A stretch of DNA of 64,000 bases from assembly GCA_964515555.1 (NCBI GenBank), contig CAZEVY010000010.1:30281-94280 (forward strand). The letters run 5' to 3'. Positions 31,954-40,473 of this stretch are shown piece by piece. This DNA comes from CAZEVY01 sp964515555. Lineage in GTDB: Bacteria; Acidobacteriota; Terriglobia; Bryobacterales; Bryobacteraceae. A program made the position numbers and the translations under genes. Numbering within the stretch: the first letter of the stretch is position 1; each line of letters starts with the position of its first letter. The notes under the pieces are model-generated. The model was given only the letters and a program-made list of their open reading frames with translations. It did not search any database and was not told where the DNA came from.

Positions 31954-34900
31954 CCGCGGCCCTCGCCGCCATGACCTCCGCGATGCTCGCCTCCTTCACC
32001 TCTTCATAGCCGCGAATGCGCTCCGGCAGCGCGGCGAATTCGGCGGCATCCTCCGCGCCCGCGCGCAAGGCCTCGCGCAGGGCGTTCTCATACCAGCCGA
32101 TCAGCGACCGCTCGCGCCGGCGATGCCTCGACCAGCCGAAGGGATCGAAGGGCGTCCCGCGCAGGAACTTCCCTTTCGCGAGCGCGGCCAGCACGGCGCG
32201 GAACCAGCCGCCGAGGCGCAGCTTGCGCTTCATCCCGAGGCGCCGCAGGAGCGGCGGATGCAGGTTGTACTCGATCGACTCGACGGCCTCCCACTGCTCG
32301 TGGAGGCCGCGCTCGAACTCCGGCTTCGTGAGCAGCCGCGCGACCTCGTACTCGTCCTTGTACGCCATCAGCTTGTAGAGATTGCGCGCGACCGTCTCGC
32401 GCAACTGGGGCGCGCGCGCGGCGATCTCGCCGACGAACTCGCGATAGCGCCGGGCGTAGGCCGCGCTCTGGTACGCGGTCAGCTGGGCGGCGCGATGCTC
32501 GACGATGTCGCGCGCGGGTGCGGCGTCCGGCTTCGGCGTCAGCAGCGCCTCGACCGCCGCGGCATCGTGATAGTATTTGCGGCCCCAGGTGAAGGCCTGC
32601 AAATTGCGCTCGACGGCGACGCCGTTGAGCCGGATCGCGCCTTCCAGCGCATCGAGCGACACCGGCACGTGACCGGCCTGCCACGCCGCGCCCAGCAGCA
32701 CCATGTTGGCCATCAGGTGCGATCCGAACAACTGCTCGGCGATGCGCCCGGCATCGACGTAGACGTTGTAGCCGCGCCGGGTCGCGGCTTCCACCTGAGC
32801 GAGCTTCTCCTCGGGACCGGCGAGCACCGTGCGGCGCCGAACCATCTCGGCGGTTGGCGTGAGGGCGGTATTGAGCACGGCGACGGTGCGGTCGGGGTGC
32901 GCGCAGGCGAGATTCTCGGCCGCCGCCGCGCCCAGCAGATCGAAGCCGAGAAGCAGATCGGCGTTGGCGGCGTTGATGCGCGCCGCGGCTTCGACCGGGC
33001 CGCGGCTGAGGATCAGGTGCGACACCACGGCGCCGCCCTTCTGCGCGAGACCCGTCTGGTCGAGCGTCGCGACCGAGAGTCCGTCGGCGAGGGCGGCGGT
33101 TGCCAGAAGCGCGTTGATCGTCACTACGCCGGTGCCGCCGATTCCGGGCGCGAGGATGCGGTAGGGCGCGTCGAGCGCGGTCATGCGCGCGGGCGGAGGC
33201 ACGTCGGCTGCGGGGAGGTCGGGCACAGGCCGGCGCTTCAGTCCCGTGCCCGGCCGGAGATTCACGGTGACGAACGACGGGCAGTCGCCCAGCGCGCACG
33301 AGTAATCCTTGTTGCACGACGACTGGTGAATGCGGATCTTCTCGCCGAACTCGGTCGCCACCGGCTGAAGGCTCATGCAGTTCGATTCGCGCACACAGTC
33401 GCCGCAGCCCTCGCAGACCTCTTCGTGGATGACGAGCCGCTTGGCCGGCTCGGTGAGCTTGCCGCGCGACCGCCAGCGCCGCTTCTCGGCGGCGCATTGC
33501 TGGTCGTAGATGAGAAAGCTGACGCCGCGAACCTTCTCCAGCTCGGCCAGCACGCTCTCCAGCTCGAAGCGATCGCGTACCTGGACATTGGCGGCGAAGC
33601 GCGAGCGGTCGGCGTATTTGACGATGTCCTCGACGAGCACCACGGTGCGGACGACGCCCTCGGCTTCGAGCTTGCGGGTCAGCTCGGGAATCGCCAGCGC
33701 CCCGGTGATGTCCTGGCCGCCGGTCATGGCGACGTGTCCGTTGTAGAGCAGCTTGTAGGTGATGTTGACGCCGGCGGCGACGGCCGCCGTCACCGCCAGG
33801 GCGCCGGAGTGGAAGTACGTCCCATCGCCGATGTTCTGGAAGACGTGCCCGCGGTCCACGAACGGCGACATGCCGATCCAGGGCGCGCCCTCGCCGCCCA
33901 TGTGCGTGATGAAGTCGTAGCCGCGGCTGTGCTCGCCGAGCATCGCGCCCATGCCGTGGCAGCCGATGCCGCCGCCGGCGACCTGCCCTTCGAGCAGCAG
34001 GGTGCTGCGATTGTGCGGGCAGCCGGGACAGAAATTCGGGGTCCGCACGACGCGCAGTCCGCGCGGGCGAGCGGCGATCTCGGCCAGCGTCTTCAGGCGC
34101 GCCGAGGCGGCCGCCGGCGACCGGTCGCCGAGCTGCCCGGCGACCACGCGCGCGATGGCGTCCGGATCGAGCTCGCCGCTGGCGGCGAACAGGGGCGCGC
34201 CGCGGTCGTCCTCCTTACCGAAGATCAGCGGACGCGACGCCAGGTTGTACAGCACGTCGCGGATCTGAAACTCAAGGAAGCTGCGCTTCTCTTCGACGAC
34301 CAGAATCCGATCGAGTCCGGCGGCGAACTCGCGTGTGAACTTGGGTTCCACGGGGAATGTCATGCCGAACTTCGCCACTCTCACGCCCATCGCTTCGAGC
34401 ATTTCGCGCGAGACGCCCAGGTCCGCGAGCGCCTGCATGAGATCGAAGTACGCCTTGCCGGCCGTGGCGATGCCCAGCCAGGCGCCGTCGCGGGCGCCGA
34501 ACCAGCGGTTGATCGGATTGGCGCGCGCGAACCGCCGCACGGCCTCCAGGCGGCGGACGTTGACCTCGTATTCGAGCGCCAGCGTCATGGGCGGGACCAG
34601 GCGGATTTCGGTTTTCTTCTCGTAGGGGCCCGGATCGGCGAACCTGAGCCGGTCCGGATCCACCTCGACGATCCCGCCGCCGTCGCAGACGTTGGTGACG
34701 AGCTTCATTCCGATCCAGGCGCCCGAATATCGGGAAAGCGCCGCGCCATACAGTCCATAATCGAGGATTTCTTGCGTATTTCCTGGAAACAGGACGGGAA
34801 TGCCGACGTTGTGCAGGCTGAAATCGCTCTGATGCGGAATCGTCGAGCTTTTCGAGAGGTGGTCGTCGCCGGCCAGCACCAGCGCCGCGCACAAGCCGCC

Positions 34901-35287
34901 CGATCCGGAGAGCACCGCGTGGCGGAAGATATCGCCGGAGCGGTCGACGCCCGGGCCTTTGCCGTACCAGACGCCGAGGACGCCATCGACTTTCGCTCCG
35001 CCGAGCGCCTGGAAGGACTGGCTTCCGTAGACGGCGGTCGCGGCCAGGTCCTCGTTGACGCCGGGGTGGAAATGGACGTTGTGCTCGTCGAGCAGCGGCC
35101 GCACGCGGGCGAGGGCGAGATCGAATCCACCCAGGGGGGAACCTTCGTAACCGGAGATGTAGGCGGCGGTGTTGCGTCCGCCGCGGCGGTCGCGCCGCAC
35201 GTGGTCGATGGGGAGGCGCACCAGGGCCTGGATGCCCGTGAGGTAGACGCGGCCGCGCTCGACGGTGTAGCGGTCGGTGAGCTGCAA
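31937..35287 (-). CDS. Indolepyruvate:ferredoxin oxidoreductase, single-chain alpha-gamma fusion
   Basis: The 1116-residue product belongs to the large fused 2-oxoacid:ferredoxin oxidoreductases that oxidatively decarboxylate aryl pyruvates or branched 2-oxoacids to acyl-CoA. The N-terminal pyrimidine domain has YISGYEGSPLGGFD. The TPP domain has FCPGCPHNRSTLL, GIGCHGMGAML and NIGDGTYFHSGALA. A ferredoxin-like cluster motif CEGCGDCVRESNC is followed by SSCNKDYSCALGDC. The gamma domain has PGIGGTGVVTINALLATAA and DQTGLAQKGGAVVSH. This aerobic-type fusion is longer than archaeal IorA/IorB. An inverted repeat lies in its upstream region. Confidence 0.92.
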   Translation of the reverse strand: MQLTDRYTVERGRVYLTGIQALVRLPIDHVRRDRRGGRNTAAYISGYEGSPLGGFDLALARVRPLLDEHNVHFHPGVNEDLAATAVYGSQSFQALGGAKVDGVLGVWYGKGPGVDRSGDIFRHAVLSGSGGLCAALVLAGDDHLSKSSTIPHQSDFSLHNVGIPVLFPGNTQEILDYGLYGAALSRYSGAWIGMKLVTNVCDGGGIVEVDPDRLRFADPGPYEKKTEIRLVPPMTLALEYEVNVRRLEAVRRFARANPINRWFGARDGAWLGIATAGKAYFDLMQALADLGVSREMLEAMGVRVAKFGMTFPVEPKFTREFAAGLDRILVVEEKRSFLEFQIRDVLYNLASRPLIFGKEDDRGAPLFAASGELDPDAIARVVAGQLGDRSPAAASARLKTLAEIAARPRGLRVVRTPNFCPGCPHNRSTLLLEGQVAGGGIGCHGMGAMLGEHSRGYDFITHMGGEGAPWIGMSPFVDRGHVFQNIGDGTYFHSGALAVTAAVAAGVNITYKLLYNGHVAMTGGQDITGALAIPELTRKLEAEGVVRTVVLVEDIVKYADRSRFAANVQVRDRFELESVLAELEKVRGVSFLIYDQQCAAEKRRWRSRGKLTEPAKRLVIHEEVCEGCGDCVRESNCMSLQPVATEFGEKIRIHQSSCNKDYSCALGDCPSFVTVNLRPGTGLKRRPVPDLPAADVPPPARMTALDAPYRILAPGIGGTGVVTINALLATAALADGLSVATLDQTGLAQKGGAVVSHLILSRGPVEAAARINAANADLLLGFDLLGAAAAENLACAHPDRTVAVLNTALTPTAEMVRRRTVLAGPEEKLAQVEAATRRGYNVYVDAGRIAEQLFGSHLMANMVLLGAAWQAGHVPVSLDALEGAIRLNGVAVERNLQAFTWGRKYYHDAAAVEALLTPKPDAAPARDIVEHRAAQLTAYQSAAYARRYREFVGEIAARAPQLRETVARNLYKLMAYKDEYEVARLLTKPEFERGLHEQWEAVESIEYNLHPPLLRRLGMKRKLRLGGWFRAVLAALAKGKFLRGTPFDPFGWSRHRRRERSLIGWYENALREALRAGAEDAAEFAALPERIRGYEEVKEASIAEVMAARAAAIAPR

Positions 35288-35322
35288 GGTTTCCCCAAGA
35301 TAGCACCGGGGTGGGCGCGGTT

Positions 35323-35379
35323 GGCCGACGGGTAGTGGGTGGTTTCCTCAACGCACAAACCACCCACTACCGGCCGACG
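35323..35379. repeat. Perfect 15-bp inverted repeat bracketed by 8-bp direct repeats
   Basis: GGTAGTGGGTGGTTT (35331-35345) and AAACCACCCACTACC (35357-35371) are exact reverse complements around an 11-base loop. The 41-base unit is flanked on both sides by GGCCGACG (35323-35330 and 35372-35379). This is the layout of a tiny palindromic insertion with a target-site duplication. It lies between the divergent oxidoreductase and radical SAM genes, so it could also act as an operator or leader hairpin. Confidence 0.7.
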
Positions 35380-35424
35380 CCGAGGGCGGGGCAGGTTATT
35401 ATTGTGCGGAGGTGCTCGTCGACC

Positions 35425-37074
35425 ATGACGACTCCGCTTTCTCCCCAGGGCAGCCGGCCCCGGGTTCTCCTCACCTCGGTGTTCGGCCCCTACGCCCAGG
35501 ACGACGAGTTCGGCAGCCGGGCGATCAACCCGATGGAGCTGTACCACAACCAGGTCACCCGCGCGCAGGGACCGTTTTCGATGCGGATCTTTCACCGGTC
35601 GTGGGGGATTCTGTTCATCCAGGCGAATATCCAGGCGCCCTGCGCGGTGCTCGATTTCCCGACGCGCGAGCGCTTCGCCAAGGAGCTCCGCAAGCACCGC
35701 TACGATGTCGTCGGCATCTCGGCGATCGTCGTGAACGCCGGCAAGGTGCGCGAGATGTGCCGGATGGTGCGGGAGCTGTCTCCGCACTCGACCATCGTGG
35801 TCGGGGGCCATGTGACGTCGATTCCGAATCTCGAGGAGACGATCGACGCGGACCACATCGTGCGCGGCGAAGGCGTGTCATGGATGAGGAGGTTCCTCGG
35901 CGAGGACGAGGGAGCGCCGATCGTGCACCCGGTGATCGCGTCGGGATTCGGCCACCGGTACCTGGGCCTGAGGCTGCCCGGGCGGCTGGGTTCCACGGCG
36001 GCGACGATCATTCCGTCGGTGGGATGCCCGATCGGGTGCAACTTCTGCACGACGTCGGCGTTTTTCGGCGGGAAGGGCCGGTTCGTCAACTTCCTGGATT
36101 CCGGCGATGAAGTGTTCCAGGTGATGGAGGAGTCCGAGCGCAAGCTGCATATGAACTCCTTTTTCATGATGGACGAGAACTTCCTGCTGCATCGGCGGCG
36201 GGCCATGGAGCTGCTCGACTGCATGCAAAAGGCGCGCAAGGCCTGGACGCTGTACGTGTTCTCGTCGGCCAACGCGATCCGCAAGTACACGATGGAAGAG
36301 CTGGTGCGGCTGGGCGTGGGCTGGGTGTGGCTGGGACTGGAATCGGCGCAGTCGGACTACGCGAAGCTGTCGGGGACGGATACGCTCGAGCTGACGCGGG
36401 AGCTGCGCAGTCACGGGATCGGCGTGCTGGGGTCGACCATCATCGGAATGGAGCATCACGCGCCGGAGAACATCGGCGAGGAGATCGAGCGGGCGGTGGA
36501 GCACAACACGGATTTCCACCAGTTCATGTTGTACACGCCCATGCCGGGAACGCCGCTTCACGAGCAGATGCGGAGCGAGGGCCGGCTGCTGGACGTCGAC
36601 CTGGCGGACATTCACGGTCAGTACAAGCTCAACTGGGCGCATCCGCACCTGTCGCGGGACGACTCCAAGAAATACCTGGACGAGGCCTTCGCGCGCGATT
36701 TCGAGGTGAACGGGCCGAGCCTGGCGCGGCTGGCGCAGACGGCGCTGGCGGGCTGGAGACGCTATCGCGATTATCCCGACGCGCGGGTCCGCGCGCGTTT
36801 CGAGCGGGAGCTGCGTGGTCTGAAGACCTACTACAGCGGCCTCGTATGGGCGGCGGAGAAATACCTGGAGAGAACCAACGGGGCGATGGCGGAGAGGCTG
36901 CGCGCGCTGCGCCGGGAAATCCGGGAGGAGTGCGGGGCCGGGTCGGCGTGGGCGGCGCGAGTGTTCGGCTCGCTGCTGCTGTGGACGGCGCGCCGCGAGA
37001 ACCGTCGGCTGGAGCGCGGAGTCACCTACGAGCCCCGGACGTTTCTGCAGCGGACGAACTGGGGCGACGCGTAG
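35425..37074 (+). CDS. B12-binding-domain radical SAM protein
   Basis: The start is the ATG at 35425, with CGGAGGTG about 11 bases upstream; the product has 549 residues. The N-terminal 170 residues resemble a cobalamin-binding Rossmann domain (VVGISAIVVNAGKVREMCRM, IVVGGHVTSIPNLEETI). The radical SAM cluster motif is GCPIGCNFCTTSAFFGGKG (CxxxCxxC), then FFMMDENFLLHRRR, WVWLGLESAQSDYAKLSG and STIIGMEHH. The C-terminal 130 residues are basic and helical with no recognised domain. Class B radical SAM enzymes often methylate unactivated carbons, but the substrate is unknown. The next gene, thiE, begins two bases after its stop. Confidence 0.88.
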   Translation: MTTPLSPQGSRPRVLLTSVFGPYAQDDEFGSRAINPMELYHNQVTRAQGPFSMRIFHRSWGILFIQANIQAPCAVLDFPTRERFAKELRKHRYDVVGISAIVVNAGKVREMCRMVRELSPHSTIVVGGHVTSIPNLEETIDADHIVRGEGVSWMRRFLGEDEGAPIVHPVIASGFGHRYLGLRLPGRLGSTAATIIPSVGCPIGCNFCTTSAFFGGKGRFVNFLDSGDEVFQVMEESERKLHMNSFFMMDENFLLHRRRAMELLDCMQKARKAWTLYVFSSANAIRKYTMEELVRLGVGWVWLGLESAQSDYAKLSGTDTLELTRELRSHGIGVLGSTIIGMEHHAPENIGEEIERAVEHNTDFHQFMLYTPMPGTPLHEQMRSEGRLLDVDLADIHGQYKLNWAHPHLSRDDSKKYLDEAFARDFEVNGPSLARLAQTALAGWRRYRDYPDARVRARFERELRGLKTYYSGLVWAAEKYLERTNGAMAERLRALRREIREECGAGSAWAARVFGSLLLWTARRENRRLERGVTYEPRTFLQRTNWGDA

Positions 37075-37076
37075 GC

Positions 37077-37718
37077 GTGCCGCTCCCGCGCCTCTACCCG
37101 ATTCTCGACACGGCGGCCCTCGAACGGCGCGGATTCCCCCTGCTGCTGGCGGCCGAGGCCATGCTGGAAGGCGGCGCGCGCATCCTCCAGCTTCGGCACA
37201 AAGGACATTTCACACGGGAAATGTTCGACCAGGCGGAGTACGTCGGAAAGCTCTGCCGGCACTTCGGCGCGGCATGGATCGTCAACGACCGCGCCGACCT
37301 GGCGATGCTGCTCGGCGCGGGCCTTCACCTGGGGCAGGACGACCTGGCGCCCGCGGACGCGCGGCGACTGATGGGGAGCGGCGCCTTCATCGGGTACTCG
37401 ACGCATAACGAAGCGCAGTTGCGCGCGGCGGCGTCCGAGCCGGTGGACTATGTCGCGCTGGGGCCGATCTTCGCGACGGCGAGCAAGGCGAAGCCCGACC
37501 CGGCGGTCGGCCTGGAGGGGCTGCGCGCATGGCGAGGGCTTTCGGCGCGGCCACTGGTCGCGATCGGCGGGCTGACGCTGGAGAACGCATCGACGACGCT
37601 GGCGGCGGGCGCGGATTCGGTGGCGGCGATCGGCGGGCTGCTGCCGGGGGAGCTGTCGAAAAAGTCGCTGCGCCGCCGGACCGAGGAGTGGGTCGAGGCG
37701 GTCGAGAGGGTGGGTTGA
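37077..37718 (+). CDS. thiE: Thiamine-phosphate synthase
   Basis: Joins HMP diphosphate to thiazole phosphate to form thiamine phosphate. The GTG at 37077 is used because it lies two bases after the previous stop and directly before PLPRLYPILDT. The product is 213 residues, the normal length. Family motifs are LQLRHKGHF (phosphate/pyrimidine site), WIVNDRADLAMLLGAGLHLGQDDL, GYSTHNEAQL, DYVALGPIFATASK and PLVAIGGLTLENA. thiD lies some 17 kb away in the same window. No TPP riboswitch is seen upstream. Confidence 0.9.
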   Translation: MPLPRLYPILDTAALERRGFPLLLAAEAMLEGGARILQLRHKGHFTREMFDQAEYVGKLCRHFGAAWIVNDRADLAMLLGAGLHLGQDDLAPADARRLMGSGAFIGYSTHNEAQLRAAASEPVDYVALGPIFATASKAKPDPAVGLEGLRAWRGLSARPLVAIGGLTLENASTTLAAGADSVAAIGGLLPGELSKKSLRRRTEEWVEAVERVG

Positions 37719-37786
37719 GGCAGCCGCCCCGTGGTGAGCGGCCCGCCGCTTGACTCCCGCACCGCGTTGGTGATCCTCTCTATGGA

Positions 37787-39037
37787 ATGACGCGGGTCCG
37801 CTATCGAGTCCTGGCGATGGCGGTCCTGCTGGCCGGCGTCACCTACCTCGACCGAGTGTGCATCGGCGTGGCGGCCCCGGCGATCATGCGCGACCTCAGA
37901 CTCTCGCGGGTGGAGATGAGTTTCGTCTTCAGCGCCTTCACGGCCGCCTACGCCATTTTCGAGATCCCGACCGGACGATGGGGCGACAAGGTGGGCACGC
38001 GGCGCGTGCTGACGCGCATCGTGGTCTGGTGGTCCACCTTTACGATCCTGACGGGCGTGGCATTCAATTACGTCTCGCTGCTGGTGATGCGATTCCTGTT
38101 CGGCGCCGGGGAGGCGGGCGCCTGGCCGAACGTGGCGCGCACCTTTTCGCGATGGTTCCCGCGCTCGGAGCGCGGCACCGTGCAGGGAATCTTCTTCATG
38201 GGCGCGCACCTAGCCGGCGGGCTGACGCCGCTGCTGGTGACCGCGCTGCTGCGCCGATTCGACTGGCGCACGATGTTCTTCCTCTTCGGCTCGATCGGCT
38301 TCTTCTGGGCGGCGGCCTGGTATCGGTGGTTTCGCGACGACCCCGCGGATCACCCCGCCGTCGGCGCCGCCGAGCGCGACCTGATTCTGGCCAGCCGCGG
38401 GGCCGGGGCCTCGCACGGCGCCTTCGCGGGATGGGGGCGTCTGCTCGCCAATCGCAACGTGGCGGCGTTGTGCGCGATGTACTTCACGCAGACCTACGGG
38501 TTCATCTTCTACGTCACCTGGCTGCCGACCTACCTGAACAACACGCGCGGATTCACCGAGACGATGCTGGGCGCCATGGCGGGCCTGCCGCTGACGCTGA
38601 GCGTCTTCGCCGATCTGTTCGGGGGCATCACGACGGATCGCCTGACGCGCCGCTTCGGGCTGCGGGCCGGGCGAAGCTGGGTGGGCGGCGGTTCGCTGGC
38701 GGCGGCGGGGCTGTTTCTGATCGCCGGAACATTCGCGCCCGATCCTGTTGTGGCGGCGGTGTTGATCTCGCTGGCCGCGGCGGCGTCGAACTTCCTGCTG
38801 GGAGCGAGCTGGGGGACGTGCATCGATATCGGCGGCGACAACTCGGGGGTGATCAGCGCCGCCATGAACACGGCGGGACAGGTGGGCGGCTTCCTGAATC
38901 CGATCGTCATGGCCCTGCTGGTGGATCGGCTGGGAAGCTGGAATGCGCCGCTCTACCTGATGGGGATGCTGTACCTGTTCGGCGCGACCTGTTGGCTGTG
39001 GATCGACCCGACGAGGAAGCTGGCGAAGGCGGCGTAG
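37787..39037 (+). CDS. MFS transporter of the anion:cation symporter (hexuronate/tartrate-like) family
   Basis: The 416-residue product has the twelve-helix MFS pattern. YLDRVCIGVAAPAIMRDLRL, then AYAIFEIPTGRWGDKVGTRR (family motif A region) and GAGEAGAWPNVARTFSRWFP are hallmarks of the ACS family (ExuT, GudP, GarP types), which take up sugar acids with protons or sodium. A WLPTYLNNTRGF loop lies in the second half. The predicted uptake of sugar acids fits the KDG kinase-like and lyase genes elsewhere in the window, but no direct linkage is seen. Confidence 0.88.
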   Translation: MTRVRYRVLAMAVLLAGVTYLDRVCIGVAAPAIMRDLRLSRVEMSFVFSAFTAAYAIFEIPTGRWGDKVGTRRVLTRIVVWWSTFTILTGVAFNYVSLLVMRFLFGAGEAGAWPNVARTFSRWFPRSERGTVQGIFFMGAHLAGGLTPLLVTALLRRFDWRTMFFLFGSIGFFWAAAWYRWFRDDPADHPAVGAAERDLILASRGAGASHGAFAGWGRLLANRNVAALCAMYFTQTYGFIFYVTWLPTYLNNTRGFTETMLGAMAGLPLTLSVFADLFGGITTDRLTRRFGLRAGRSWVGGGSLAAAGLFLIAGTFAPDPVVAAVLISLAAAASNFLLGASWGTCIDIGGDNSGVISAAMNTAGQVGGFLNPIVMALLVDRLGSWNAPLYLMGMLYLFGATCWLWIDPTRKLAKAA

Positions 39038-39072
39038 CGGGCGGGCGGCGTGTGATAGGATTGGCGGCTTCC

Positions 39073-40473
39073 ATGGCGTCGGCCGCCGACAGCAAGCACA
39101 CCGGACTCGTGCAGACCCTGGGGCTGCTCGACTCGACCACCATCGTGATCGGGTCGATGATCGGGTCGGGCGTCTTCATTGTCGCCGCCGACATTTCGCG
39201 TCAGGTCAATTCGCCGGCGATGCTGCTGGCGACCTGGGTGGTCACGGCGCTGATGACCATGATCGGCGCGCTCACCTATGGCGAGCTGGCGGCGGCCATG
39301 CCGCGCGCGGGTGGCCAGTACGTCTACCTGCGCGAGGCGTTCGGGCCGATGTCGGGGTTCCTCTACGGCTGGACGCTGTTCCTGGTGATCCAGACGGGGA
39401 CCATCGCCGCAGTGGCGGTGGCCTTCGCGAAATTTACCGGCGTCTTCGTGCCGTGGTTCGCGGCGGGCAACGAGATCTTCCGACTGTATGGCCGCGCGGT
39501 GACGACGCAGCAGGCGCTGGGGATCGCCGTGGTCGTGCTGCTGACCTGGGTGAACTCGCGCGGGCTGCGCACGGGCGCGGCGGTGCAGAACGTCTTCACG
39601 GTGGCCAAGACGGGCGGACTGATCGGGCTGATCGCCGTGGGATTTCTGATGGGGCGCAACGAGCAGGCCGTCGAGCGGAACTTCGGCGCGGGCTTCTGGG
39701 GCGGCGCGGGATGGGACTTCACGACCGTGCGCCTCATCGGCGTGGCGATGGTGGGGTCGCTGTTCTCCTCCGACGCCTGGAACAACGTGACATTCACGGC
39801 GGGCGAGATACGGAATCCGCGGCGCAATCTGCCGCTCTCGCTGGCGCTTGGAGTGGCGATCGTCTCGGCGCTCTACATTCTCGCCAACACCGCGTACCTG
39901 TGGGTGCTGCCGCTGGAGGCGATCCAGACGGCGGCGGAGGACCGCGTGGCGACGGCGGCGGTGTCGGCCATCCTGGGATCGTCGGGAGTGCAGATCATGG
40001 CGGCGGCCATCATGATCTCGACGTTCGGCTGCATCAACGGGCTGGTGCTGGCGGGCGCGCGCGTCTACTACGCGATGGCGCTGGACGGGCTGTTTTTCCG
40101 CAAGGCCGCCGAGGTCGACGCCCGGACGCATGCGCCGGTTCCGGCGCTGTGGCTGCAATGCGTGTGGGCGTCGCTGCTGACGCTCAGCGGAACGTATGGG
40201 GATTTGCTCGACTATGTTATATTCGCTGTCTTGCTGTTCTACATCCTGACCATCGCCGGGGTGTTCGTGCTGCGCCGGACGAGGCCGGAGATGGAGCGGC
40301 CGTATCGCGCGATCGGCTACCCGGTGCTGCCCGCCCTGTACATCGCGGCGGCGGCGCTGATCGAGATTCTGCTGCTGCTGTACAAGCCCAGCTACACGTG
40401 GCCCGGGCTGATCATCGTGCTGCTGGGCGTGCCGGTCTACTTTTTCTGGCGGAAGAAAGAGGTTCGCGCATGA
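39073..40473 (+). CDS. APC-superfamily amino acid permease (LAT-like)
   Basis: The ATG at 39073 gives 466 residues. Hallmarks are GLLDSTTIVIGSMIGSGVFI in the first helix, RAGGQYVYLREAFGPMSGFL (helix 3), FSSDAWNNVTFTAGEIRNPR (helix 6-7 loop typical of the L-type amino acid transporter group) and the C-terminal RPEMERPYRAIGYPVLPAL. About twelve hydrophobic helices are present. The substrate is probably a neutral amino acid. Its TGA stop overlaps the next permease's ATG (ATGA). Confidence 0.87.
   Translation: MASAADSKHTGLVQTLGLLDSTTIVIGSMIGSGVFIVAADISRQVNSPAMLLATWVVTALMTMIGALTYGELAAAMPRAGGQYVYLREAFGPMSGFLYGWTLFLVIQTGTIAAVAVAFAKFTGVFVPWFAAGNEIFRLYGRAVTTQQALGIAVVVLLTWVNSRGLRTGAAVQNVFTVAKTGGLIGLIAVGFLMGRNEQAVERNFGAGFWGGAGWDFTTVRLIGVAMVGSLFSSDAWNNVTFTAGEIRNPRRNLPLSLALGVAIVSALYILANTAYLWVLPLEAIQTAAEDRVATAAVSAILGSSGVQIMAAAIMISTFGCINGLVLAGARVYYAMALDGLFFRKAAEVDARTHAPVPALWLQCVWASLLTLSGTYGDLLDYVIFAVLLFYILTIAGVFVLRRTRPEMERPYRAIGYPVLPALYIAAAALIEILLLLYKPSYTWPGLIIVLLGVPVYFFWRKKEVRA

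Noticed and set aside
32123..35335. Very long plus-strand frame opposite the indolepyruvate oxidoreductase gene
   Set aside because: Its sequence is low-complexity Arg/Gly/Ala/His and shows no family motif; it is a GC-driven shadow of the real gene.
36960..37080. TPP riboswitch for thiE
   Set aside because: thiE starts two bases after the previous gene and no thi-box sequence is seen.
37719..37786. TTGACT upstream of the MFS gene as a promoter
   Set aside because: No credible -10 at the right distance.
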